Source: CAWBRY01 sp963791295
GTDB taxonomy: Bacteria; Bacteroidota; Bacteroidia; Chitinophagales; Chitinophagaceae
DNA: 64,000 nucleotides
Direction: 5' to 3'
Assembly (NCBI GenBank): GCA_963791295.1
Contig: CAWBRY010000004.1
Location: 930,001 to 994,000 of the forward strand
A model generated the notes under the pieces. It was not told the origin of the DNA, ran no database searches, and was given only the letters and a program-made list of their open reading frames with translations. Shown here piece by piece: positions 26,104 to 34,750 of this stretch (positions are counted from its first letter, which is position 1; the number at the start of each line of letters is the position of its first letter). The position numbers were made by a program, and so were the translations under genes.

Positions 26104-26950
26104 ACTGACTTCTCAATCGCAGGTATTTCCTGCGGACTAAAATAAATGCCACGAGGGATAGCAACCACATGGTGTAGGAAAAGATCTTTGTCACTTGTTG
26201 AAAGACGATCGCCTTAGGCGCTGCGAATGTTCCGGCACGACCATAAGTATAAGTTAGAAAGATATCGGAAATCTTTTCAGCAGGGTAGTCGTGATATGCT
26301 CTAAACAAAACGTCTTTATGACTTGTCAGAAAAGCAACGCTTGGTCGGTTATAGGCATTCAGCACACTCGTATCCGGTTCCATATCGGAATCAAAAAAGT
26401 GCCATGCGCCGTTGTAGAATACTTCAAAACAAAAGTGGCCATTTCTTTGTCCCTTAAATTCAACCTTGCGAGTAACGAATCCCTTTTGCTTAAGTACCTC
26501 CATAAAGACTATGGATTGTTGGCTACAGGCAGCATAAGAGAATTTCAATATATCATCCGGTATCACAATGGCGCGCAATCCCCTGACCGTAGCGCGGGAC
26601 ACGAGCATGGCGACATAATTATTATTATACCAATATAAAGAGTATCCATGAAAGAACCGGTTACGCACCGCCTCAGAAATGATCTCGGGATATTCCTTTT
26701 CAAACTCTGTCGATGGATTATTGTAGGAAACTTCGGAATAAAGACTGTCACAGTATGCCACTAACTTATCGACAGAATTGAGTCTTTGAAGAGAAGGATT
26801 AAAAGCTTCTTTGTGATTGTATTCCGGATCCTTATATCCAAAAAGCTGCCGGGAAGTGGAGGTCCCTGTGAATTGATACAAAGTAAGTAACAGGAAGAAA
26901 TTGAAGACAAGAAACAATAAGAATTGCAGTGCAAAAAACAGTCGTTTCAC
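26030..26950 (-). CDS. Membrane-anchored transglutaminase-like cysteine protein
   Basis: A 306-residue protein with an N-terminal membrane helix (residues 5-25) and a second one near the C-terminus (about 252-270). Between them is a transglutaminase/papain-like core. The presumed triad is Cys142 (YAACSQQS), His172 (NGHFCFEVF) and Asp187 (GAWHFFDSD), each in the family's usual sequence setting. Such domains act as peptidases, amidases or acyl-transfer enzymes. The 74-bp overlap with asnB implies coupled translation. A good promoter lies just upstream at 26989-27018. Its function in a glycan locus is unknown to me. Confidence 0.72.
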   Translation of the reverse strand: MKRLFFALQFLLFLVFNFFLLLTLYQFTGTSTSRQLFGYKDPEYNHKEAFNPSLQRLNSVDKLVAYCDSLYSEVSYNNPSTEFEKEYPEIISEAVRNRFFHGYSLYWYNNNYVAMLVSRATVRGLRAIVIPDDILKFSYAACSQQSIVFMEVLKQKGFVTRKVEFKGQRNGHFCFEVFYNGAWHFFDSDMEPDTSVLNAYNRPSVAFLTSHKDVLFRAYHDYPAEKISDIFLTYTYGRAGTFAAPKAIVFQQVTKIFSYTMWLLSLVAFILVRRKYLRLRSQYVRNNRIHISPIQPGTTSILYPNC

Positions 26951-26988
26951 AGAGTTGGATTTCCTGGTATTGGATTAAGATTTCGGGC

Positions 26989-27018
26989 CAAATATAGCCA
27001 ATCCAGAGAAGCTTCAAA
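26989..27018 (-). promoter_or_regulatory. Bacteroidota-type promoter inside the polysaccharide operon
   Basis: On the minus strand, TTTG (27018-27015), an 18-bp spacer and TATATTTG (26996-26989) match the TTTG...TAnnTTTG consensus exactly. The gap 26951-27085 is the largest within the operon (135 bp), and the transglutaminase-like gene starts 39 bp downstream of the -7 box. It is likely a secondary promoter for the distal 16 kb. Confidence 0.6.
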
Positions 27019-27085
27019 AGCGGAAACGAAAAACGAGTACTAACGCGCGATGCAGTGGTAGTCTTCCTATTTTCTTAACGAAGAT

Positions 27086-28036
27086 CTACGATATTTTTTT
27101 ATTAAATATGGCTTGTATCCATCCAGAAAACGTTGCCGCATCGATGGAAAGGGTGATGATCATAACCATTACCCATACCAAGGGATTTAATAGTGTTCCT
27201 AATCCAAATTCATGGCGGTGAGCAAAAATTCTTTTGGCTACCCTTGCCAGCATCCACACTGGAACCAGGAGTATCCAATACCACCGGTGAAAGATCGTCA
27301 TGAGAATAACCGCCAATACAAATGCATATTGCCTGGCGACCCCATAATGCCAAAAGGCTTGTCTCCCGGCCCATACATTATATTTTGAGTACATCTCAAA
27401 TCTTCGAAAGGTGGAACCTAATCCGCGTCGCAGCTCCCAATAAACCATCGCATCCGGGGCAATCGCCGATTTAAATCCCAGTTGCTCCGCTTTCTCAATG
27501 AATACCAGATCTTCTGTTGCACGCCAGTCGGGAAAACCTTTCACCTTTTCCCAGACTTCTTTTCTCAATAAACAGGAGGCAATAAATTTTGTCCTTATAG
27601 ACTGCGGTCGTAACGGCGCAACATAACTGATCATCGCACATCGATCGAAAAATGTATGAAGCTCCGGCGAGAAATTACCAAAGACGATCGCCGTTTCGGG
27701 ATTCAATTCTGTTTTCTTCCATAAGATTTCTAACCACTGCGGGTCCAACCGGATTCCCGCATCCGTGAGTGCAATCCATCCATTTTTGGCCAGCTCGATT
27801 CCAATATTTCTCGCCTTGCCAGGCATGGCTCTTCCGGCTTCCACAATTCGAAATTGATCATCACCTCCAAGTATCCCTTTTAATATTTCAACGGTATTAT
27901 CAGAGGATCCGCCATCCACCAAAATGATCTCCTCAGGCTGAGCGGATTGATTTTTTAAAGAATTGATCAACCGGTCTATACTAGCACTTTCATTATATAA
28001 AGGCACTATCAGTGAAACCGGCAGTTTTCTTGGCAT
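27086..28036 (-). CDS. GT2 glycosyltransferase with C-terminal membrane helices
   Basis: A 316-residue GT-A protein with the N-terminal motif VSLIVPLYNESASIDRLI, the nucleotide-binding acidic residues VDGGSSDNT and the DxD-like segment ALTDAGIRLD. ATEDLVFIEKAEQLG is the usual acceptor-side region (ED motif). The last 90 residues hold two or three membrane segments. It lies 2 bp after another GT2 gene. Confidence 0.87.
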   Translation of the reverse strand: MPRKLPVSLIVPLYNESASIDRLINSLKNQSAQPEEIILVDGGSSDNTVEILKGILGGDDQFRIVEAGRAMPGKARNIGIELAKNGWIALTDAGIRLDPQWLEILWKKTELNPETAIVFGNFSPELHTFFDRCAMISYVAPLRPQSIRTKFIASCLLRKEVWEKVKGFPDWRATEDLVFIEKAEQLGFKSAIAPDAMVYWELRRGLGSTFRRFEMYSKYNVWAGRQAFWHYGVARQYAFVLAVILMTIFHRWYWILLVPVWMLARVAKRIFAHRHEFGLGTLLNPLVWVMVMIITLSIDAATFSGWIQAIFNKKIS

Positions 28037-28038
28037 GC

Positions 28039-29004
28039 TTATACAGTAGAAAGCTTGTTATTCTTCTTCCGGGTTAGTCTCTTCAATTGCTGATATGGCT
28101 TTGAACTTCCAAATCTGCAATACAGGTATTTATGTAAGGATTTCAGAGATAATATTCCTGCCGGGTTTTCTTTGAAGGCCATTCTTGCCATTTTAGAAGA
28201 TGACTTTCGATCCTCTCCATTCAGATAGTAGGCACCACTGGTGAAATACATATTCATCATCGCTTTTTTTCGCAAGCGCCTGACTGCGGGCGGAAGGTCT
28301 TCTCGCGAAAAAAACTTTTGATACATGTATTCCAATTCGGGAGCAGCTTTTTTAGATTGAACTATAGTCTTGGACTCAGCGTGAAAACGATAAGTCGACC
28401 ATAACTCGGGCAAATAATCAATTTTATAATAAAGTCCTGCGCGCAACCACAGGTCCCAATCCATGAAATAATAAAATTTCTCATCGAGTTGACCCACTTT
28501 CTCGATGATTTCCCGCCGGAAGAAGGCCGATGGTTGCGGGACAGGGTTCTCGCAGTTGGCGACAAAATTTTTATAGTTGAATGGAGGAAGAGGCCTGGAT
28601 TTCCGGATAGGCGTTCCATCTGCCTCCGTAAACAGAGTATCTCCAAATACAATTCCTGTCTCGGGATGTGCATTTAAATACTCGACTCCGCGTTTGACTG
28701 CACCCTGCAGGTAAGTATCATCCGAATTCAGCCAGGTGATGATCGATCCCGTTGTCAGCTGCCAGCCTTTGTTGATAGTGGCTGTTTGCCCACGGTTGGC
28801 GTGTGTCTCCCATTTAATTTTTCCTGAATACTGTTGAAGTATGCTTTCTGTGTCGTCGGTTGATCCATCATTGATCACATATAGTTCGATATGAGGATAA
28901 TCCTGCGCCAGAACACTTTCTATAGTATCCTTTAAAAAAGAAGCCTGGTTATAAGCGGGTGTGATCACCGTCACTAATGGCCACTCATTTTTTTCCATGT
29001 GCAT
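28039..29004 (-). CDS. GT2 glycosyltransferase
   Basis: A GT-A protein of about 320 residues with VTVITPAYNQASFLKDTI, VINDGSTDDTE, the DxD region ITWLNSDDTYL and MDWDLWLRAG. The ATG at 29004 is taken; another at 28998 is equally possible, and the frame begins with a TTG at 29007. It overlaps the upstream epimerase gene by 20 bp or less, so the two are translationally coupled. Confidence 0.87.
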   Translation of the reverse strand: MHMEKNEWPLVTVITPAYNQASFLKDTIESVLAQDYPHIELYVINDGSTDDTESILQQYSGKIKWETHANRGQTATINKGWQLTTGSIITWLNSDDTYLQGAVKRGVEYLNAHPETGIVFGDTLFTEADGTPIRKSRPLPPFNYKNFVANCENPVPQPSAFFRREIIEKVGQLDEKFYYFMDWDLWLRAGLYYKIDYLPELWSTYRFHAESKTIVQSKKAAPELEYMYQKFFSREDLPPAVRRLRKKAMMNMYFTSGAYYLNGEDRKSSSKMARMAFKENPAGILSLKSLHKYLYCRFGSSKPYQQLKRLTRKKNNKLSTV

Positions 29005-30028
29005 CAACTATTTCATGGACAATCTGGTTCAAATCTCGCGTGATCGACCAATTGGGGTAGTGTGACTTCAGCTTTGTAAGATCCGTTATATAACAGATGT
29101 GATCTCCCACCCTGTTTGTTTCAGAATATTCCCAGTTCAACTTCTTGCCAGTAATATTTTCGATCATGGCAATGCATTCAAGAAGGGAAGCGCTGTTTTC
29201 CCGACCACCGCCGATATTATACACCTCGCCTTTCTTCGGATGCAGAATAAATTCTTCAAATGCGCGTATAACGTCATGACTATGTATCTGGTCTCGAACC
29301 TGCTTTCCTTTATAGCCAAATATGGTATACTTGCCGCCGCTGACGATGACTTTAACGAGATAGGAAAGAAAGCCGTGAAGTTCAACACCCGAATGAGACG
29401 GTCCTGTAAGACACCCGCCGCGAAAGACGCCCACATTCATTCCAAAATATTTACCATATTCCTGGGCCATGATATCACCTGCTGTCTTTGAAGCACCGAA
29501 CAATGAATGAAGCGTTTGATCGATCCGGCAATTTTCAGTAATCCCGTTAAAATCTTTTTTATCTGCATAGTCGTACCTGGTCTCAGATTCCTTCATCGGC
29601 AGTTCGTTGGGACTATCGCCATAAACCTTATTCGTGCTTACCTGGATAAAGACTGCCTGTGGGCAATGTTGACGCGTAGCCTCAAGCAGATTGACAGTGC
29701 CCACTGCGTTGACGTCAAAATCGATTAGGGCAATTTCCTTTGCCTTATCATGCGAGGGCTGCGCTGCACAATGGATAATGACGTCAAAATCATTTTGATC
29801 AAAGAACCCGAGAACTTCTTCCCGGTTGCGGATATCCAGGTTATTATGAGTAAAATTCTTTGTTGCTTTCTTGAGGCGATCGAGATTCCATGTAGTATCA
29901 CCCTGTTCTCCAAAGAAAAACTTCCGCATGTTATTGTCAGCGCCAAAAACCTGATGACCTTTCTTGTCGAAATAGGTGACCGCTTCGGAACCGATCAGAC
30001 CACTTGATCCGGTAACTAATATGTTCAA
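28985..30028 (-). CDS. NAD-dependent epimerase, CDP-paratose 2-epimerase-like
   Basis: A 347-residue extended SDR with TGSSGLIGSEAVTYF at residues 6-20, the active-site segment QVSTNKVYG and FGASKTAGD (Ser/Tyr-Lys area: note FGASK, where most relatives have YxxxK). GQGD-like text such as FFFGEQGDTTWN resembles the tyvelose-epimerase subgroup. In FGASK the usual catalytic Tyr position is Phe, which deserves attention. The substrate is not certain. Confidence 0.75.
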   Translation of the reverse strand: MNILVTGSSGLIGSEAVTYFDKKGHQVFGADNNMRKFFFGEQGDTTWNLDRLKKATKNFTHNNLDIRNREEVLGFFDQNDFDVIIHCAAQPSHDKAKEIALIDFDVNAVGTVNLLEATRQHCPQAVFIQVSTNKVYGDSPNELPMKESETRYDYADKKDFNGITENCRIDQTLHSLFGASKTAGDIMAQEYGKYFGMNVGVFRGGCLTGPSHSGVELHGFLSYLVKVIVSGGKYTIFGYKGKQVRDQIHSHDVIRAFEEFILHPKKGEVYNIGGGRENSASLLECIAMIENITGKKLNWEYSETNRVGDHICYITDLTKLKSHYPNWSITRDLNQIVHEIVDAHGKK

Positions 30029-30050
30029 GGATTAAAAAATTTTTTGTTGA

Positions 30051-30797
30051 TTATTCACGGACAAATACAGCATCTACCTGAACTACTTCGCCACTCACGG
30101 GATGAAGCATCTGCGCGAGATTTCCTTTAAATTGAAATCCGTGCTTGTGTAAGTTTTGATAGACATCGTGGAACAAAGGTTGGTCCTGGTAGAGCTTTAC
30201 CATTGACATTTCAATGATCAGCACCATTGCTTTTGATAACAGACGATGTGCGCCATCTATGACTTCATTCTCAAAACCCTGCACGTCAATTTTGAGAAGA
30301 ATGTTTTTATCCAGCTTTGTGTTTTCGAAAATATTGTCCAGGGCATCCACTTCCACGTCAATAGGTTCCTGCAGTTGTCCCTGGCTACTTTCCGGAAAGG
30401 CCTCTTTATGTATCTCTTCCATTTTTAAAAAGGAAGAGGAAGGAGAATGGACGCTCCTAAAAAATTTCAACGAAGATTTGGACCTACCTATCGCCTTATT
30501 AAAAGAAAAGAATTTTTTATCGTCTGGAAGCGCGTGGCGAAGCTTTTCATAACAATCGGGAAGCGGTTCAAAAGAATAAATACTCGCCTTATCAAATACC
30601 TCCCTGGCCAGGCGAGCAAATTGTCCCACGTTCGCTCCCACATCTATAACGGTATTGATATTGCTGGCTACTAACCACGCTTTGTTCAATTCACGGTAAT
30701 GCTGAAAAGAGATTCCCTTACTTCTTAGTTGCCTTGCCTTCGGGTAGCGAATGAAATAATAGGACTGGACCAACGAGGCTTTGAATCGATTAACCAA
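30051..30797 (-). CDS. FkbM-family methyltransferase
   Basis: A 248-residue SAM methyltransferase with VIDVGANVGQFARLA (motif I, about residue 58), YSFEPLPDCYEKL and the FkbM signature LLKIDVQGFENEVIDGA. FkbM enzymes usually O-methylate sugars or polyketides. It lies between a GT4 gene (18 bp upstream) and an epimerase gene (22 bp downstream). Confidence 0.87.
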   Translation of the reverse strand: MVNRFKASLVQSYYFIRYPKARQLRSKGISFQHYRELNKAWLVASNINTVIDVGANVGQFARLAREVFDKASIYSFEPLPDCYEKLRHALPDDKKFFSFNKAIGRSKSSLKFFRSVHSPSSSFLKMEEIHKEAFPESSQGQLQEPIDVEVDALDNIFENTKLDKNILLKIDVQGFENEVIDGAHRLLSKAMVLIIEMSMVKLYQDQPLFHDVYQNLHKHGFQFKGNLAQMLHPVSGEVVQVDAVFVRE

Positions 30798-30815
30798 ATG
30801 ATGAGCTTTATGATC

Positions 30816-32033
30816 CTACAAATGAATAGAACTCGTGATCCTCCTGGCAAATACTTTAGTTCTTCTCAACCACCGTGGATACCTGGAACGACATGAAGGC
30901 ATCAGAGGAAATGAAGGATCCGATTGACGTGAACCTTTTTTTACGCTATCAATCAACTTTGCAAAACAATCGATATAATTTTCCACCATCCTTTCCACGC
31001 TATAGCTTCTTCCCACCTCATAGGATTTTCGTCTTAACTCCAGGAGAGTAGAGGGATTTGCGGCCAGGTATGCGATCGACTTTATAAAACTTTCAATATC
31101 TCCAACCGGCACTACGTAACCATTCTGCTCATTTGTGACCAACTGCTTATTGCCGCTCTTTATGTCCGTTACTATGGCACAGCACCCATTGGCCATTGCT
31201 TCTACCAGGGAAATACAAAAGCCCTCATAGGAAGATGTAAGTATAAAAATATCAGAATGATGCAGGTGCGTCATCAATTCTTCATTGGTCAGCCACCCCG
31301 TCATTTGAACGTCGCCACTGGCAATTGCTGCAGCTAATTCTTCCTGAAACCTGGAATACAGGGGTCCATCGCCAATGATCCTGAATTGAAAGGGTATTGT
31401 CCTCTTAGTGAGTAATTGGATTATTTTTATTAGATCGGAACTTCTCTTTTGTTCTTCTACCAGCCTACCGACATAAACCAGGGAAATCTTTTGAGTCCCT
31501 GCTAAGACTTGCCTGTTAAAATCCGGCGGATGACTTTCGACACCATAGGGAATCCAAACAACATTTTTTTCGGATATATCGCTTTTATGGACATAGCTCC
31601 GACAGATCTCTTCACTAACCCCTATGGCCAGAGATAAAAAACCTGAATAGTATCTTGCCGGTTCATAAAAAGTGTCGGAATCATTATGACCGATGGCGAC
31701 AGTCGCAATATTCGGAGATAAGTATGGAAGCACTGTCCATCCAATATCACCGGAAGCAGAAATTACAAACACATCCGCCTTTAACTTGTTAAGCCAGTCA
31801 GCGAGGATGGGTGTTGCATCTTCAACCAAAGAATATTCCGGCCATAATTTATTGTGTATGATAGCGCCTGAATCTTTAAGGCCCTGGGCCAGTTTTTCTG
31901 ACGGCCTTCCCTTTGTAACCAGGTGAATTTCTACATTTCGTCGATTCAATCCATTCAGGATCTTAGGCAAAAATGTATGGGCACCGCCAATGATTGCGCC
32001 ATCCATGGTTGTATCCAGGAATACAATCTTCAT
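30816..32033 (-). CDS. GT4 glycosyltransferase
   Basis: A 405-residue GT-B protein with an N-terminal glycine-rich loop (DGAIIGGAHTFLPKIL), SLVYVGRLVEEQKRS at the start of the donor domain and LTSSYEGFCISLVEAMANGC as the EX7E motif (Glu-Gly-Phe ... Glu-Ala). Its start follows the stop of the adjacent GT2 gene without any gap, which points to coupled translation. Confidence 0.9.
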   Translation of the reverse strand: MKIVFLDTTMDGAIIGGAHTFLPKILNGLNRRNVEIHLVTKGRPSEKLAQGLKDSGAIIHNKLWPEYSLVEDATPILADWLNKLKADVFVISASGDIGWTVLPYLSPNIATVAIGHNDSDTFYEPARYYSGFLSLAIGVSEEICRSYVHKSDISEKNVVWIPYGVESHPPDFNRQVLAGTQKISLVYVGRLVEEQKRSSDLIKIIQLLTKRTIPFQFRIIGDGPLYSRFQEELAAAIASGDVQMTGWLTNEELMTHLHHSDIFILTSSYEGFCISLVEAMANGCCAIVTDIKSGNKQLVTNEQNGYVVPVGDIESFIKSIAYLAANPSTLLELRRKSYEVGRSYSVERMVENYIDCFAKLIDSVKKGSRQSDPSFPLMPSCRSRYPRWLRRTKVFARRITSSIHL

Positions 32034-32981
32034 CTAGTTTCCACTATAATTATTCGGCACGAAAATAATCTTCTCAATATTTTTTCTCCATTTTCCGAAC
32101 CTGCGGGAAAAGTAATCTCTGCGCCCCTGCAAGAGGGCGCGACTATATTGTTTGGAATAATTTCCTTTGGTTAGTCCCCATACGTGAAACCGGTGCCAAA
32201 TGAATTCTTTAAATAAATAAGGAAAAGACCGAAGACGCTTTCTGAAAGACAGATTTTCGTTCATCCACAAAAGCCGGTTCCGTGTGAGCAGATATGTAGA
32301 AACCAGGCTTGGCACGGCCCGGGAGACTTTGTGATAAATAACCGAAGCAGGCACCACATAAGAATGATACCCATGTTTTAATAAACGAGCGCACCATTCG
32401 GCCTCATCATAATAAGCAAAGTATCGTTCGTCCAACAAACCCACTTCATTCAGAACCTTAGCTGATGTTAAAAGGCAACATCCACAGGCAAACTCAGTGG
32501 GATAAGGATCTTGTTTCATTAGCTCATCGAATTTGTCCCCCGGTGAACTAAGCCGGAATTGCGCGTGTCGTGAATCCCAGATAGCCCTGGAAAACCAAAC
32601 TTTTTCGCGCGCTGGATCTTCGAGGATCAGCGGACTGACGGCACCCGCATCCGAAAGTTTTGTAAAGCTCTCCGTCAACTTCGCGATGGCATTGGCTGGA
32701 ACGAGCGTGTCATTGTTCAGTATGACAATGTATTCCATTCCATCGCTAATAGCTTCTTGCAGACCGACATTATTGCCCTTGCAAAAACCGAGATTTTCTT
32801 TTTGCGCTAATACCTTTACATGTGGATAGCGGGATATCAGCACCAGTGCTTCGTTGTTCTTCGAATCATTGTCTACAACATAGATGGTCAGTTTATCCGT
32901 CGACTTGTCCAATGAATCAATACACTCCGCAGTATCGTTCAATCCATTCCAATTGAGCAGGATGACACCTATTTTTGCCAT
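32034..32981 (-). CDS. GT2 glycosyltransferase (rhamnosyltransferase-like)
   Basis: A 315-residue GT-A protein with IGVILLNWNGLNDTAECI, YVVDNDSKNNE, VILNNDTLVP (DxD-type) and CCLLTSAKVLNEVGLLDE followed by FAYYDEAEWCARL, all typical of the WbbL/rhamnosyltransferase-like GT2 group. The acceptor is unknown. Confidence 0.9.
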   Translation of the reverse strand: MAKIGVILLNWNGLNDTAECIDSLDKSTDKLTIYVVDNDSKNNEALVLISRYPHVKVLAQKENLGFCKGNNVGLQEAISDGMEYIVILNNDTLVPANAIAKLTESFTKLSDAGAVSPLILEDPAREKVWFSRAIWDSRHAQFRLSSPGDKFDELMKQDPYPTEFACGCCLLTSAKVLNEVGLLDERYFAYYDEAEWCARLLKHGYHSYVVPASVIYHKVSRAVPSLVSTYLLTRNRLLWMNENLSFRKRLRSFPYLFKEFIWHRFHVWGLTKGNYSKQYSRALLQGRRDYFSRRFGKWRKNIEKIIFVPNNYSGN

Positions 32982-32997
32982 GATATCTGATGTCCTG

Positions 32998-33966
32998 CTA
33001 GATATGCAAGACCGATTTGATGAGGGATTTTGTCTTGTTCCTGATTCTTTTTAAGAAAGTATTCTGTGGCTTTTTCTTCGCTTCCCTGACCAACGCGGGA
33101 TAGTAATTCAAAAGCCATTCTTTTGCCAATAATGGATCCTCTTCAGCATTCCTGGCCATTTTTTCGAGAAATAATGGCTGATCTTTTTCAAACAATATTT
33201 TCAAATATTCACTTATGGTAGAACGTCTATATCTTCTTAATCCTTCAATCACATCCGGATCGAAATCTTCCGTCAAAAGAAAATCAAGTACCCTGCTCCA
33301 TTTTTCATAGGTGGTCAGCATACTTTGCGATGACCAAATGCCGGCATTTCGTCTGTAAACCGCCATCGCTTCAGGCAGATACTTAATTTTTCCATGCCTT
33401 GCATTCAACATGTGAGCTACATAATCACCTACCGGTGATTCATTGATCCATGCGGGGAATTTTTTTATCAGCCCGTTACGAAACAGGACAGAAGGAGTAT
33501 GAATAAAATTCTTTAGCGCCAGGTCCTGGATCGTATAGGTCTCCTCTTTCAGAGATTGATTTAGATCCGACAAGGTGGTTTTTCCATTCTCCAAATCGTA
33601 GACGCGATGAAAGCAAATTGCATAGTCGGGATTGGCTTCCATAAAATCAAGCTGCTTTTTAAGCTTGAGTGGATCGGACCAGTAGTCATCTCCTTCACAA
33701 ATGGCAATATATTTTCCTTTACATTCATTTAGAGTCCTCACAAAATTGCCCATCATGCCATACCTGGTCTCCGAGGGCAATAGACGGACCTGGCCTGGAT
33801 ATTTCTTTGCATAGTCTTCGCAAATTGCCCTTGTATTATCACTGCTGGCATCTTCTCCGATCACCAGTTCCAGGGAGCAATCCAATTTTTGATCAACTAC
33901 ACTTTGTATGGCCTGGCCGACAAACTTTCCATGATTATAAGTAATCATGCATACGCTGATCATCAT
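32998..33966 (-). CDS. GT2 glycosyltransferase
   Basis: A 322-residue GT-A protein with ISVCMITYNHGKFVGQAI, LVIGEDASSDNT and the DxD region IAICEGDDYWSDPLKL, the standard layout of sugar transferases similar to WfgS. The C-terminal 100 residues are basic and helical. It overlaps the upstream methyltransferase gene by 4 bp. Confidence 0.9.
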   Translation of the reverse strand: MMISVCMITYNHGKFVGQAIQSVVDQKLDCSLELVIGEDASSDNTRAICEDYAKKYPGQVRLLPSETRYGMMGNFVRTLNECKGKYIAICEGDDYWSDPLKLKKQLDFMEANPDYAICFHRVYDLENGKTTLSDLNQSLKEETYTIQDLALKNFIHTPSVLFRNGLIKKFPAWINESPVGDYVAHMLNARHGKIKYLPEAMAVYRRNAGIWSSQSMLTTYEKWSRVLDFLLTEDFDPDVIEGLRRYRRSTISEYLKILFEKDQPLFLEKMARNAEEDPLLAKEWLLNYYPALVREAKKKPQNTFLKRIRNKTKSLIKSVLHI

Positions 33967-34721
33967 TTCTTATTCTTTGAAAAGGCCCAGAGCTTAAGGC
34001 GGGAGAATTTGCTTTTGAGTTTGAGCATATCCCGGACTGCCTGTCCGGAGGATATCTTGTTGAATTCACTATCCCAGGTCAGGTTTGAATCGAATATCGG
34101 TCGTATACCTCTGGACAACACAAAATACTCACCCAACCCGTCTTCGTCCGTGAGCGTATGGCCGTTCTCTTTCATGGCATCGATCAGCTTGGCATTTTCA
34201 AAAAACAGATTGTGCCATTTCACCGGGATGGCTTCCATGCCATATAAACTTCGGAAATCATTAAGTTCATTAACACCATCCACGCAGCCTTCCAACATCA
34301 ACAAAGTGCCCTGAGGCTTCAACCTATCCATGAGACCGAGGATCACCTTCTTCTGGAGCTCCCATTCCATCAGGTTGATCAGGAATCGCTGGGATATGAC
34401 GAAATCGTAGTCGTTGTCCAGGTCATGCTCACTCAAAAAATCCACTTTTTTTAAGGTGACGTTAGTCCTTCCTGCCAATCGTTCTTTGGCTTTTTTCAAT
34501 CGTGTGTCTGAAAAATCAACAGCATGCACGACTACATCGGGGATAGCAGAATAGACAATTGTGCCTTCACCTTCACCGCAGCCCGCATCCAGCACTTTCG
34601 CGCCATTCCTGATCCTTTTCCTGAGCAATTCAATCTCCAGGTTGATCAGGTGCTTATCATACATGGATTCTACATCGTCCTGATTCCAGTATTCCAGGAC
34701 CTCTTTGTTATTGTGTACCAT
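33963..34721 (-). CDS. Class I SAM-dependent methyltransferase
   Basis: A 252-residue protein with motif I VLDAGCGEGEGTIVY near residue 43, VHAVDFSDTRLKKA and the post-motif ISQRFLINLM. The rest resembles methyltransferases of capsule and O-antigen clusters. The target is probably a sugar hydroxyl or carrier terminus, inferred from neighbours. Confidence 0.85.
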   Translation of the reverse strand: MVHNNKEVLEYWNQDDVESMYDKHLINLEIELLRKRIRNGAKVLDAGCGEGEGTIVYSAIPDVVVHAVDFSDTRLKKAKERLAGRTNVTLKKVDFLSEHDLDNDYDFVISQRFLINLMEWELQKKVILGLMDRLKPQGTLLMLEGCVDGVNELNDFRSLYGMEAIPVKWHNLFFENAKLIDAMKENGHTLTDEDGLGEYFVLSRGIRPIFDSNLTWDSEFNKISSGQAVRDMLKLKSKFSRLKLWAFSKNKK

Positions 34722-34750
34722 AGTTCAGTGGATATTTTTGGATTGGGAAA

